Source of the DNA: Lactarius indigo
Lineage: Eukaryota > Basidiomycota > Agaricomycetes > Russulales > Russulaceae
Direction of reading: 5' to 3'
Assembly: GCA_025766275.1 (NCBI GenBank)
Contig: JAFKAC010000016.1
Coordinates: forward strand, 496,001-560,000
Length of the DNA: 64,000 nt
The notes beneath the pieces are model-generated. The model saw nothing but the letters and a program-made list of their open reading frames with translations, was not told the DNA's origin and did no database searches. Position numbers and translations under genes: made by a program. This document shows, one piece after another, positions 43,502-52,179 of this stretch (its first letter is position 1; the number at the start of each line of letters is the position of its first letter).

Positions 43502-45399
43502 TCTTTGGCGCGTTCTTCAGCTGTTTTGCTGGTCGAGGCGGCCTGTATCTGGGCTGATGGAGACTCTTGCGTGTAGTAGTCGGTCTCCGTCATCCGAACA
43601 TTGGAAGGTCCGGGGTTTTGTGGTTGCCACCGTCGTGGCTGTCTAGGATGGGGGCAGTTTCGTGAGAGATGGCCCGGCGCGTCGCAGTTATAACACAACA
43701 CTGTCCTTAGGTCTCGTCGTGACCCCCCCCGTCCTCGCCCTCTGGCTCCTGGCCCTCCCCTTGGAGGGAAAGGAGGCAGGCCAGTATACGGCGGCTTACT
43801 GTAGTCGATTTCTTCCGACCCTGCTAGTCGCGCCTTTGTTCGGTCTGCGGAGGTGTCCATTGCCCAGGGATTGGCAAGATTTTGGGGGACGGTCCACCCG
43901 GCATTGCCTGTCTTCTTGGGTTTGGTGTCCTTGTACTCATCCACTCGTGCACGGATGTGGATGTAGTTACGTTGCCTTCGGAGCGTCGCTCGTTTCCATT
44001 CGTCGAACGTTTCTGGTTCGTCCAGGTCGTAGGTTTTCTCGTAAAGTTTCTTGGGTAACCCCTTTGTGAAGAGGTCAATTGTTTGGGGGTCGTTGAGGCG
44101 GTATCCAGCCTTCCTGGCGGCTTCTTCAAACTCGTTGACGTACTTGTCAATATCTCCGTCAACCATTTTAAGCCCTTTTCTAAGGAGCGCTTGAGCCTGT
44201 TCTCGTTCGAGGGTGTTGACGAACCTTTGATTAAATCCTTCTGCTACCGCGTTCCATAGGTTGCGTGTGTGTTGGTCTATCCCCCGCTGTATTTGCCGAT
44301 TGAGCCATTTGAGGTACGAAAGTACCCATTCGCTGACTGATACCCCTTTTATGTAGGACAGGAAGAGGAGGCTTCGTCGATAGTCGTTGCGCATGACGGG
44401 GGTGTTGAGGTTCATTCCCCAGTACACGTGCCATTGTGTGAGGAATGAATCCACTTTAGTACGATCTCCGTCAAAGATGGTGGGAGGTTCACCGGTTAGT
44501 TTTTCATGTCCGTGCCCCCCTCCTCCTGCGCCGCCACCACCGCCGCCCCCGCCTCCTCCTGGAGGATTTCCTCCTGGTGGGTTATTTGGGAGGTCAGGCG
44601 GATCCCCTCCTCTTCCTGGGCACCGGGGAAAGTCGTCTCCTGGTGGTCCTCCCCATCCTGGTGGAGGGTCTAGTGGTAGTTCTCGTCTTGTTCCATCCCC
44701 TGACGGAGGGTCTCCTTGGTCGGGTCCGATAGCCCGAAAGATTGCTGCGTCGTCTGCTGTCATGCGATGCCCTGTTTCAGGGTTAATGGGCATGAGGTTT
44801 CGTTGTGACTCCTGTCTAATTGCTTCGGCAGCTTCCCGCGCCGCCTGTTCTCTGACAGCCAAAATTTCCTCGGCCGTCATGGTGGTAGTCGCCATTTCTG
44901 CTGCTGGTGATCGTACGTGAATGACTTCTGGGTTTTCTGAGATATGTAGAGACTCAGCTCGTTGGATGGTATACTGCTCAATGGGTCCGACACTTGCGGG
45001 TTGTCCTTCCTCGCTTTGTTCTTCTTCGGTTTCTTCGCTGACCGCTTCCCCAGTGGAATGTTCTCGTATTTGGCCGTCAATGGGTCCCCAATCGGCCCGT
45101 GAATTGAGTTCGCGTGCGTCTATATCGCACTGGTATTGTCTTCCTGCTGGTCTGATCACGTCCCAGCGGCGGTCTATGGGGTTCCACGTAATTTCTACCC
45201 AACACAGGTGGTCGAAATTGAACTCAACAGGTCTGAACCTCGTAGGTCCGTTGAACTCTACAAAGTATCCGGTCTCGTCTCCTCGGTCTCTCCACCTGGC
45301 TGCTCCTAGGAATCGAGTTGGTATGTTACGGTCTCCTCTCCGGTCTAGATGGTAGGGACGGAAGTTCGTCCACTGATCTCTGGTGTTAACAGTCGCCAC
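43411..45399 (-). CDS. gag: Gy2-G Gag (662 codons, open, GTG start)
   Basis: Gag with the conserved amino-terminal domain (TRDQWTNFRPYHL, GYFVEFNGP, RFRPVEFNFDHLCWVEI), an acidic linker, a Gly/Pro-rich tract (~240-290), a capsid domain (~300-480, 'QWHVYWGMNLNTP', 'LSYIKGVSVSEWVL'), an Arg/Gly-rich patch, and a CCHC knuckle (CYNCDAPGHLSRNC). The first ATG is codon 169; the only start-like codon ahead of the domain is GTG in ACT-GTG-G. The slip heptamer GGGTTTT lies at 43423-43429 (minus strand), before the stop. Intact as far as I can see. Confidence 0.9.
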   Translation of the reverse strand: MATVNTRDQWTNFRPYHLDRRGDRNIPTRFLGAARWRDRGDETGYFVEFNGPTRFRPVEFNFDHLCWVEITWNPIDRRWDVIRPAGRQYQCDIDARELNSRADWGPIDGQIREHSTGEAVSEETEEEQSEEGQPASVGPIEQYTIQRAESLHISENPEVIHVRSPAAEMATTTMTAEEILAVREQAAREAAEAIRQESQRNLMPINPETGHRMTADDAAIFRAIGPDQGDPPSGDGTRRELPLDPPPGWGGPPGDDFPRCPGRGGDPPDLPNNPPGGNPPGGGGGGGGGGAGGGGHGHEKLTGEPPTIFDGDRTKVDSFLTQWHVYWGMNLNTPVMRNDYRRSLLFLSYIKGVSVSEWVLSYLKWLNRQIQRGIDQHTRNLWNAVAEGFNQRFVNTLEREQAQALLRKGLKMVDGDIDKYVNEFEEAARKAGYRLNDPQTIDLFTKGLPKKLYEKTYDLDEPETFDEWKRATLRRQRNYIHIRARVDEYKDTKPKKTGNAGWTVPQNLANPWAMDTSADRTKARLAGSEEIDYSKPPYTGLPPFPPRGGPGARGRGRGGSRRDLRTVLCYNCDAPGHLSRNCPHPRQPRRWQPQNPGPSNVRMTETDYYTQESPSAQIQAASTSKTAEERAKEWLTGVANSPDEVKDLILQDLWGKEGFRSA

Positions 45400-45409
45400 A
45401 GTGAATGAT

Positions 45410-45420
45410 ATCTTGGTCTT
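45410..45420 (-). promoter_or_regulatory. Gy2-G primer-binding site (self-priming)
   Basis: AAGACCAAGAT on the minus strand, two bases inside the 5' LTR. It is the perfect complement of the predicted RNA start at 45611-45621. Confidence 0.75.
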
Positions 45421-45422
45421 AA

Positions 45423-45903
45423 TGTAACGCCGTCACAGCGTTAGTTCGACTTGAACTCGTTAAAGGCGACTTGATGACTTAGCTGATCACGCCTTGAGGC
45501 GTATGGCACGAAGGCTTTGTCTAGATGTTCGAAGACACTAGTTATAACTGCGGCCTTGCTTCTGTTTGCAAAGGCAAAAGGAAGACGAAGACAAGAAGTG
45601 ACGATTGAAGAAGACCAAGATGGCGTATCTTGGTCTTCCGCAGCTACCTTAAATACAAGAAGAGCAGGCTTTCAAGCACTGCTATGAGTCACCGTATCGT
45701 AGCGTCCAACGTATCGCGTAAGTACCGCAATCCTAGTACTACTACTACCTGTACTAGGATCGAGTCAGAGTTCAGTCAGCAATCACGCGCAATCTCCTAT
45801 CATACTACATCGTAAAGCCCTAAGGCCGTGAGTCCGTGACTAATCTACCTTACCGCCGTAGTCACAACCGGTACAGTAAGGGTCCAATACGAGGATCGTA
45901 ACA
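45423..45903 (-). mobile_element. 5' LTR of Gy2-G
   Basis: 481 bp, containing the promoter at 45611-45655. Confidence 0.94.
45611..45655 (-). promoter_or_regulatory. Gy2-G promoter with mirror copy of the primer site
   Basis: TATTTAA (complement of 45649-45655), then the RNA start 11-mer ATCTTGGTCTT (minus strand from 45621) 34 bases on. Between them lies AAGACCAAGATA, identical to the primer site and forming a perfect inverted repeat with the 11-mer around a short spacer. Confidence 0.65.
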
Positions 45904-46086
45904 CGCGCGTGAGAGGGAACAGGTCGGAAACTGGCACATGTCAAGCTTTATCAGAAGCGAACGTCGATAAGCAAAGCGTGTGATAGAAACCGGGTAATTG
46001 TAAAGTCCGCGTAGTCGTACAGGGCTCGTATCGTATGGGAAGGAAGTAATAGTGGGGAAAGAAGCGAGTCCAAGAAAAACGTAACA
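45904..46086 (-). mobile_element. 3' LTR of Gy1-F, proximal part
   Basis: 183 bases completing the split LTR begun at 37813. The polypurine tract (complement of TTACCCCCCGTC) is at 46087-46098. Confidence 0.93.
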
Positions 46087-46120
46087 TTACCCCCCGTCTT
46101 GGTCTGAAGATGCCTCGACT

Positions 46121-47587
46121 TCAGGACTCCGGGTCGATGAGGTCGTAGATGTCAGCATCGAGATCATTTTCCGGCCATGGGGAGATGTCGAGTCGACAGT
46201 AGTGTGTTTTGAGGAAGAGGAAGGGTCCGCGTTTGCCACACTTGCGACACATTTCGTACTGTGGGCACCGAATCTCGTCATGGTTGGCGTCAGTACGGAA
46301 GCACCGCCCACACCACCTCCCTTGGGTGTGGGCCGCGATTGTCGGCGGTTCGGGGACGGTAAAGGAGGTGGTGGCCTCCGTAGTCACTGCTTGCCGTATG
46401 CGTTCATCTGCCTGGTAGGTTGTGATCACCTCTTCAACCATGCCTGCACGGCGGAATATACATCGATGAGACTGATGTTCCTGGCTTTGGCAATGTCGGC
46501 AGGCAGGTCGCGGTCTGGTGGGGCAATCGCGTACAATGTGGTGGGGGCTACTGCAGTGATAACAGCATTGGCGGTGGGGTTTGTCGGTGAGGCGAGGGAA
46601 CTCCAATGGCCCTCCACGTCGTGGGGAGAATGGGATGGCGTAACGGGAGTGGCGAAGCGGGGCTGGTAGAGCTGTCATGCGCGCATATTCGTTGCCAATG
46701 GTAGCTAGTGCTCCCGCGTACTGAAGGCGTCTCTTGGTGCTGGCCAACATCAAGTCGACCGTGAGCCGTTCCGTTCGTATTTTGCGTGCGTCCTCCTCCA
46801 GCTTTTCGCACTTCTCGTCAAGTTCTTTGAGTGCCAGAAGCCCCGTTCTCAGCCTAGTGATTTCGGCCGTGAGACGAGGGGAGTTGAGCTCTATAAGTGT
46901 TTCGTCCAGAGCACAGGCGCGGATGTCGTGAGGGTTGAAGAACTGTAGTTGTTCTGCTGTAAATGGTGGCGCTGAGACATTCGGCCTAAGTGATGAGAGG
47001 TAGACTTCTTCTCCGTAGTGGGGTTGCCCCACTCCCATTGTCCCCACTACTTCGGTGAATCCCTTGCGATAGTAGATGTACTTCGCTGGGTTAGATCCAC
47101 CGTCTGGTAGCGGGATCTGTAATGGGTAGTACTTGGGGGTACCGAGGACATTTGGAAAGAATGGGGCACCGGGGTCGTCTGTGTCGTTAGGAGGGGAGTC
47201 GGGTCGGTTATAGTCAATGGGGGTATGAACGCGAACCGGGGTGAACGGTTCTAGAGGTGGAGGTGGTGTGGATGATGGGGAAGATGGTGGTGATTGAGGT
47301 TGTGGTTCCGGTGGAGGGGTCGACGGTTGCTGAGGAGGTGGTGTCGGTGAATACTGTCCTTCCTCCGGTGTTGACGGGGTAAGTTCCCCGGGTTCTCGTT
47401 CGATGGGAATATAGGTGGTGTTGGTGACGTGTTGGGGGGACGGTGGTGGTGATAGACGGGGGATGTCGGTGAGATTAATAGTGACAATCCCTCGTTCGAG
47501 GGCGGCTTCGAGTTGTGGGTTGCTGAGGATATTGACGAGGGTAGTGTCGGATACTGGGGTGTCGGTCATCGTTGGCTTGAGGGACAT
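46121..47587 (-). CDS. Gy1-F ORF3, intact post-pol zinc-knuckle protein (488 aa)
   Basis: The only intact stand-alone ORF3 in the window. The ATG at 47587 is 21 bases after the pol stop, in the -1 frame; the frame is also open back to 47704, overlapping the end of pol. Layout: a short front (MTDTPVSDTTLVNIL), a long Pro/Ser-rich stretch, a conserved core (KYIYYRKGFTEVVGTMG, QPHYGEEVYLSSLRPN), then LTAEITRLR and a charged coiled coil (~265-330). After this come CYHCSSPHHIVRDC, CRHCQSQEHQSHRC, WCGRCFRTDANHDEIRC, CRKCGKRGPFLFLKTHYC and the acidic tail DADIYDLIDPES. No signal peptide or membrane segment, so not an Env. The zinc motifs suggest nucleic-acid binding; the role is unknown. Confidence 0.85.
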   Translation of the reverse strand: MSLKPTMTDTPVSDTTLVNILSNPQLEAALERGIVTINLTDIPRLSPPPSPQHVTNTTYIPIEREPGELTPSTPEEGQYSPTPPPQQPSTPPPEPQPQSPPSSPSSTPPPPLEPFTPVRVHTPIDYNRPDSPPNDTDDPGAPFFPNVLGTPKYYPLQIPLPDGGSNPAKYIYYRKGFTEVVGTMGVGQPHYGEEVYLSSLRPNVSAPPFTAEQLQFFNPHDIRACALDETLIELNSPRLTAEITRLRTGLLALKELDEKCEKLEEDARKIRTERLTVDLMLASTKRRLQYAGALATIGNEYARMTALPAPLRHSRYAIPFSPRRGGPLEFPRLTDKPHRQCCYHCSSPHHIVRDCPTRPRPACRHCQSQEHQSHRCIFRRAGMVEEVITTYQADERIRQAVTTEATTSFTVPEPPTIAAHTQGRWCGRCFRTDANHDEIRCPQYEMCRKCGKRGPFLFLKTHYCRLDISPWPENDLDADIYDLIDPES

Positions 47588-47607
47588 GGGGTGTGAAAGG
47601 GGTGTCT

Positions 47608-50600
47608 TTATATGGTTCGTCCAGCCCCCTTGGCGGTCGGATGTCGTTGGTAGAAGTCTTTGATGACGTCTGTGGCGTGGGTCATGTTTGTTGCGGGTTC
47701 CCATGTGTTATCGCTTGGTGGGAATCCCTTCCACTTTACTAGGTAGTGGAGTTTGCGCCCCCTTCCTCGTTCCTGGGCGTCCTCGATTTGCTCCACCTCA
47801 TACTCCTCTTCTCCATTGATAAGGTCCGGTGGAGGTCGGGTATAGTTTGTACCGTGCATCTCCGTTTCCTTATATGGTGTCAGAAGGTTTGCGTGGAACA
47901 CTGGGTGTATCTTCCATGATGCCGGAAGTTCCAATTCGTACGAGACGTCTGATAGAACCTTGACGATTTTAAAGGGTCCGTATCGCCTTGGGGCTAATTT
48001 GCTCGTGGGGTAGAAGGTACGAAGATTGGTCCCTTCTAACCATACTTGATCCCCTTGCTGATAAGGTGTGAACCCTGTTTTTCCTCGTTGGGCCATGAGG
48101 TGCTGCGCGTGTTTGATACTGTCTTGCGCATGTTGCCGGAGTATTTGCAACTCTTCCAGTCTTTGATCCACCGCGGGGCTGTGTGATGGCTTTGGTGTCC
48201 ACACAGTTCGTGGTTCCCACCCCATAATGAGGGAAAAGGGGGAGTGTTTGGTGGTGGCGTTTCTCCAAGAATTGTGAGCGAACTGTGCCATGGGTAGAAG
48301 TTCCGCCCAATTGTTCTGTTGCACGTTACACCAGTGTCGCAGGTATTGTTCTAACCATTGGTTTGTTCGTTCTGATTGACCATCTGTTTGTGGATGGTAC
48401 GCTGATGATACGTTTTGCTGTATCCCCAACGTTTTACACAGTTGTCGCATGAACATAGATGCGAATCTTGGATCCCGATCGGATATGATTCTTCGGGGTA
48501 GGCCGTAATGGGGGTAGACATGTCGGAGGTAAAGTTTTGCTACGCCTTCCGACGTTATGGCTTCGTTGCACGGTATGAATATTGCCGCTTTTGAGCAGTC
48601 ATGGTCCGTGACGGTGAGGATTGAGTCAAACCCTTTTGATATCGGGAGTTTGACTATGAAGTCCATGGCTACTACTTCGAATGGTTCCGCCGATGGTTCG
48701 GTGGTGATGGGAAATAAGTGGGGCTTCTGTCGGTGATGGTTGATCTTGTTGCTTTGGCATGTCGCACATCCCTTAACGTAGGCTTCTACATCTTTGCGCA
48801 TGTTGGGCCACCAGAAATCGCGTCGTAATAATTCTAGCGTGTTTGCAATTCCTGGGTGTCCTGCGCTTGGAGTGTCGTGGAAAAAGGTGATTACCCCCCG
48901 TTTAAGTTCGTTGTTTCCCACGACAACGAGAGCATCGCCCTTCCACCATAACCCATCGTGTTTCTTTAGGTTGTGGGGTTCTATCCACGGGAGGAGCGCT
49001 GCTTCGTCTATATTTTGTGCAATTTGAGTCCATATATCCATGTCGTGCATGGACGTTTGGGTGACTTTGAGAAATACGTCGTCTGGGAGTACTATGACGT
49101 GATCATTGTCGCTGGTGCCGTCATCGTAGTCAGGTCTTCTCGATAAGGAGTCTGCTTGTGTATTCTTGGTACCAGGGATATGTTTGAGTATAAAGTTGTA
49201 CTCCGACAGTTCTTGGAACTCCCGTGCTACTCGTTGACTGATTTTTCTGGGTTCCTTCCAGTATTGCAGGTTGGCATGGTCTGTATGGATCGTTATTAGA
49301 TGGGGGGATCCCACGAGGTATGCTCGCCAAGTGCGTAGCGCTTTAACGATCGCTAGTAGTTCCCTATCGTAGATGTCGTAATTGCGTTCGGCTTCCGACA
49401 AGGATTCGGAATAGAATGCAATCGGGTGCATTTTGTCGTCCTCTCCCTTCTGATTTAGGACAGCCCCTAGGGCGTAACTTGAGGCGTCGACTTCGATTTC
49501 GAAGGGTTGGTCTAGTTTCGGGAATAATAGGACCGGTTCCGAGCTAATTCGCTCTTTGATGGTGTCGAAGGCTTTTTGTCTGGCTTCCGTCCATTCCCAG
49601 GGGGTGTCTTTCTTTGTAAGGTCATGGAGGGGTCTTGCAATTGTAGAGAACCCCCGTATGAATCGCTGGTAAAAATTGCAGAATCCTAGGAAGGCTCGTA
49701 CTTCTTTGAGTGACGTTGGCGCCTTCCATTCTCGGACTCCTTGTACTTTGACTGGGTCCATTCGCAATCGTCCGTACCCAATGATTAGCCCCAGGTATTC
49801 CACCTCGTGGACTTCAAACACGCATTTTTCCGGTTTGATGTATAAGTCGTGTTTGTCACAAAGGTCGAGGACTTGGTGTAGTACCATTCTATGGTGGGTG
49901 CGGTTATCCGAGGTCGCAATGAGAATATCATCCATGTAGACAATTACTTCCCCTGTCAGCACTAACTCCCGGAAGATGGTGTCCATCATGGTTTGGAAGG
50001 TGCTAGGGGAATTAGTGAGGCCAAAGAACATAACCCGCGGTTCGAACAACCCCAGATTTGTCTTGAACGCCGCCTTCCATTCGTCCCCTTGTTTGATTCG
50101 AACATTGTTGTATCCCCATCGGATGTCGAGTTTCGAGTAGAGCCTCGCTTCTCGGATTTTGTCGATAAGTTCGGGGATTAGGGGGAGTGGATAGTGGTTT
50201 TTCACGGTTAGCTCGTTGAGGCGGCGGTAGTCCTGTACTGGGCGTAGTTTCCCGTCCTTCTTTTTGATGAAAAAGAAGGGGGATGCGTAGGGAGACTTGG
50301 ACGGTTGGATGTACTTCTTTTCCAGGTGTTCGGTTACGAATTCTGTCAGTTTTTCGTTTTCCGGGATTGTGAGTGGGTACACTTTGCAATCCATTGTTTC
50401 CGGGGCGGTTGGGACCAGATCGATGGCATGGTCCCACGGGCGCGAAGGGGGGAAGCGCTGGGACGCTTCCTCACTGAAAACTTTCTGATGTCTCCGGTAT
50501 TCTTCTGGGACCATCTCTTCGAAGGTTTTCTGGGGTCTTTTGGCCGCTTCTTGTTGCGCTAATTCTGATGCTGTTGTTGTTTTTCGCAGCCGGATACAAG

Positions 50601-51141
50601 GTTCGTTCTCTCCTTGTAGCTGTTCCCAGGCTGATTCGTCCAGTTGATACGTCTCCAATGCCTTGATAGTTGCTTCCAGAGGCATGGCTTCGTCGGACAG
50701 GTGTAGACTGGTAATGACCACTGGTTGGAACTCTTCATCGAGTGTGGCGTCTCGCCAGTGGAATTTGGGTTCAAAAGCTGTGAACCAGGGATATCCCAGT
50801 ATGACTTCGTCGTTTCCTAAATCTGTGATAAGGAATCGAAGATTTTGGGTCTTTCCCCCGGTTTTAACGGTGAGGTCGGTGAAAGATGTGATCTCTCCTC
50901 CTTGGTTATGGGTTCCATCTACGTTCCATATCTTGATGGAGCGTTCGGTAGGTAGCCAGGCTATTTTGAGTCGTTTTAGGAGATTTGCGCTTATGAAGTT
51001 GTCGGTTGCGCCCGAGTCTACCAAAACATTTCGTTCGGCCGTCGCGTGAGCAGATTTGAAAAGTACTGGAATTCGCATAGACCGGAATCTGCTATTGTAC
51101 ACGCTAAGTTTTAATGCTCTAGCCCAGGCCGCCGGGTTCAA
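47608..51141 (-). CDS. pol: Gy1-F Pol, intact (1,177 residues)
   Basis: Complete Ty3/gypsy Pol in the -1 frame after gag. Protease VDSGATDNFI (41-50) and ILGYPWF (~113); reverse transcriptase (~240-470) with [19 protein letters not shown] and YMDD (~400); RNase H (~545-650) with EVDASSYALGAVL and ITIHTDHANLQYW; integrase zinc domain (HPGIANTLEL...CATCQSNK, ~775-815); catalytic core (TVTDHDCSK, SDRDPRF, HPQTDGQSERTNQ); chromodomain (~1110-1160, YLVKWKGFPPSDNTWEP). The chromodomain predicts targeting to modified histones. It is the only Pol in the window that is open from end to end and complete. Confidence 0.95.
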   Translation of the reverse strand: MNPAAWARALKLSVYNSRFRSMRIPVLFKSAHATAERNVLVDSGATDNFISANLLKRLKIAWLPTERSIKIWNVDGTHNQGGEITSFTDLTVKTGGKTQNLRFLITDLGNDEVILGYPWFTAFEPKFHWRDATLDEEFQPVVITSLHLSDEAMPLEATIKALETYQLDESAWEQLQGENEPCIRLRKTTTASELAQQEAAKRPQKTFEEMVPEEYRRHQKVFSEEASQRFPPSRPWDHAIDLVPTAPETMDCKVYPLTIPENEKLTEFVTEHLEKKYIQPSKSPYASPFFFIKKKDGKLRPVQDYRRLNELTVKNHYPLPLIPELIDKIREARLYSKLDIRWGYNNVRIKQGDEWKAAFKTNLGLFEPRVMFFGLTNSPSTFQTMMDTIFRELVLTGEVIVYMDDILIATSDNRTHHRMVLHQVLDLCDKHDLYIKPEKCVFEVHEVEYLGLIIGYGRLRMDPVKVQGVREWKAPTSLKEVRAFLGFCNFYQRFIRGFSTIARPLHDLTKKDTPWEWTEARQKAFDTIKERISSEPVLLFPKLDQPFEIEVDASSYALGAVLNQKGEDDKMHPIAFYSESLSEAERNYDIYDRELLAIVKALRTWRAYLVGSPHLITIHTDHANLQYWKEPRKISQRVAREFQELSEYNFILKHIPGTKNTQADSLSRRPDYDDGTSDNDHVIVLPDDVFLKVTQTSMHDMDIWTQIAQNIDEAALLPWIEPHNLKKHDGLWWKGDALVVVGNNELKRGVITFFHDTPSAGHPGIANTLELLRRDFWWPNMRKDVEAYVKGCATCQSNKINHHRQKPHLFPITTEPSAEPFEVVAMDFIVKLPISKGFDSILTVTDHDCSKAAIFIPCNEAITSEGVAKLYLRHVYPHYGLPRRIISDRDPRFASMFMRQLCKTLGIQQNVSSAYHPQTDGQSERTNQWLEQYLRHWCNVQQNNWAELLPMAQFAHNSWRNATTKHSPFSLIMGWEPRTVWTPKPSHSPAVDQRLEELQILRQHAQDSIKHAQHLMAQRGKTGFTPYQQGDQVWLEGTNLRTFYPTSKLAPRRYGPFKIVKVLSDVSYELELPASWKIHPVFHANLLTPYKETEMHGTNYTRPPPDLINGEEEYEVEQIEDAQERGRGRKLHYLVKWKGFPPSDNTWEPATNMTHATDVIKDFYQRHPTAKGAGRTI

Positions 51142-52161
51142 GCGTTCAGAAAATCCTTCTTTTGCCCGAAGAGTTTGTCCACCATTAATTCCCGTACTTC
51201 GGGGGTTTGGGCGAACAAGGCTGCTACTTGGGCGTCGGCTTGTTCCTCGTTGGAAAGGGGGCGGGATGCGGTCATTGAGATAGTAGCGGTGGTTGGAGTA
51301 GGGTCACTTGTACTTGCGGCTTTGACGGTAGTGGTGGCTTTTTGAGGACAGAATCTAGAGATATGCCCTTGTCCTCGGCATCGGAAGCATCTTCCCTCTT
51401 TCTGGAGTAGCTTCTTTTCGTCTTCCGTCATCGCTGCTCTGGCGCGCGTTCGGCTGACGTCCATTGCATTTGGGTCCCTAGTTTTGTTGAGGGCGTTCAG
51501 CCATTGGTCGCGAGAGGCTCCTCCTTTCTTGTCTGTCCTCCCTTTGGTGAGTCTGTCTTTGAGGAGGAGGTATTCTGCTTGTTGAAGCGTAACTGCCGTT
51601 TTCCAATCGTCCCAATCTACGGGGTGGTGGAACTTGATTGCGTTTATGACTAGCGCATTTGGGAGGCCTTTCTGGAAAATTTCCAGGGTGGTGGCCTCGT
51701 CCTTGTTATATCCTGCCTTGTTGGCCAAGTTGGAAAACTTGGCTATGTAGGTATCGATGTCTTCTTTGTCCATTCGTAAGTTTTGAATGGCATGGCGGGC
51801 TTTTTGTTGTTGGGTTGTCTAAGTCGGGTTCGGAAGATGGTTCTTCGATATCGGAATCGGCCTCGATGGCGCTAATTTGCCCTTTTCCTGGTCCTAGGCC
51901 TAGGTGTGCAGGGACGGGTTTGTAGGAGTACCAGGAGTGTCTTGAATCAGAGTAGGCGACGTAGGCCCAGATGTGTTGATCTTCAATATACTCGATTGGT
52001 TCGTATGTGAGTTTATCGGGGTCGTAGACGTAGTACCCTTCGTCGTGTGGAGTGTTTCTCCAAAGAGCGGTTCCCTTGATAGAAGGTCTTAGGTCGTCGT
52101 GAGGATGCCGCTCCAGGTACTCTTTGACGAACTGTGTTCGGCTTCGGCTGGTGAGAGCCAC
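51138..52161 (-). pseudogene. gag: Gy1-F gag with internal deletion
   Basis: The amino-terminal domain (from GTG at 52161) is joined at about 51820 to the last part of the capsid (~QKARHAIQNLRMDKEDI). About 640 bp are lost relative to Gy1-A, including the minisatellite and most of the capsid, and the frame shifts at the junction. In Gy1-A both break regions carry GTTG(A/G)GT-like sequence, suggesting deletion between short repeats. The carboxyl part, with the zinc knuckle CFRCRGQGHISRFC, is open from 51773 to the stop at 51138. The slip site GGATTTT is at 51150-51156 (minus strand). The element would need Gag in trans. Confidence 0.88.
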
Positions 52162-52166
52162 TGTGG

Positions 52167-52177
52167 AGACTAGACTT
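52167..52177 (-). promoter_or_regulatory. Gy1-F primer-binding site (self-priming)
   Basis: AAGTCTAGTCT on the minus strand, two bases inside the LTR. It complements the predicted RNA start at 52399-52409. Confidence 0.75.
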
Positions 52178-52179
52178 AA

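Larger units (their letters stand above)
38179..45903 (-). mobile_element. Gy2-G, full-length Ty3/gypsy element inside the Gy1-F LTR
   Basis: 7,725 bp with two 481-bp LTRs showing three visible differences, all G to A at CpG. The flanks read GGGGTCGCG and CGCGCGTGAG, against GGGGTCGCGCGTGAG in the intact Gy1-F LTR, so only 4 bp (CGCG) are cleanly duplicated; a 5-bp TSD with one lost base is likely. Gag is open; pol is open to the ORF3 region, which has two TGA stops. It is the innermost and one of the youngest insertions. Confidence 0.94.

Noticed and set aside
44387..44920. Pro-rich 177-codon frame on the plus strand, and the similar one at 63118-63492
   Set aside because: Antisense of the Gly/Pro-rich tract of Gag; low-complexity GC-rich DNA opens several frames at once.
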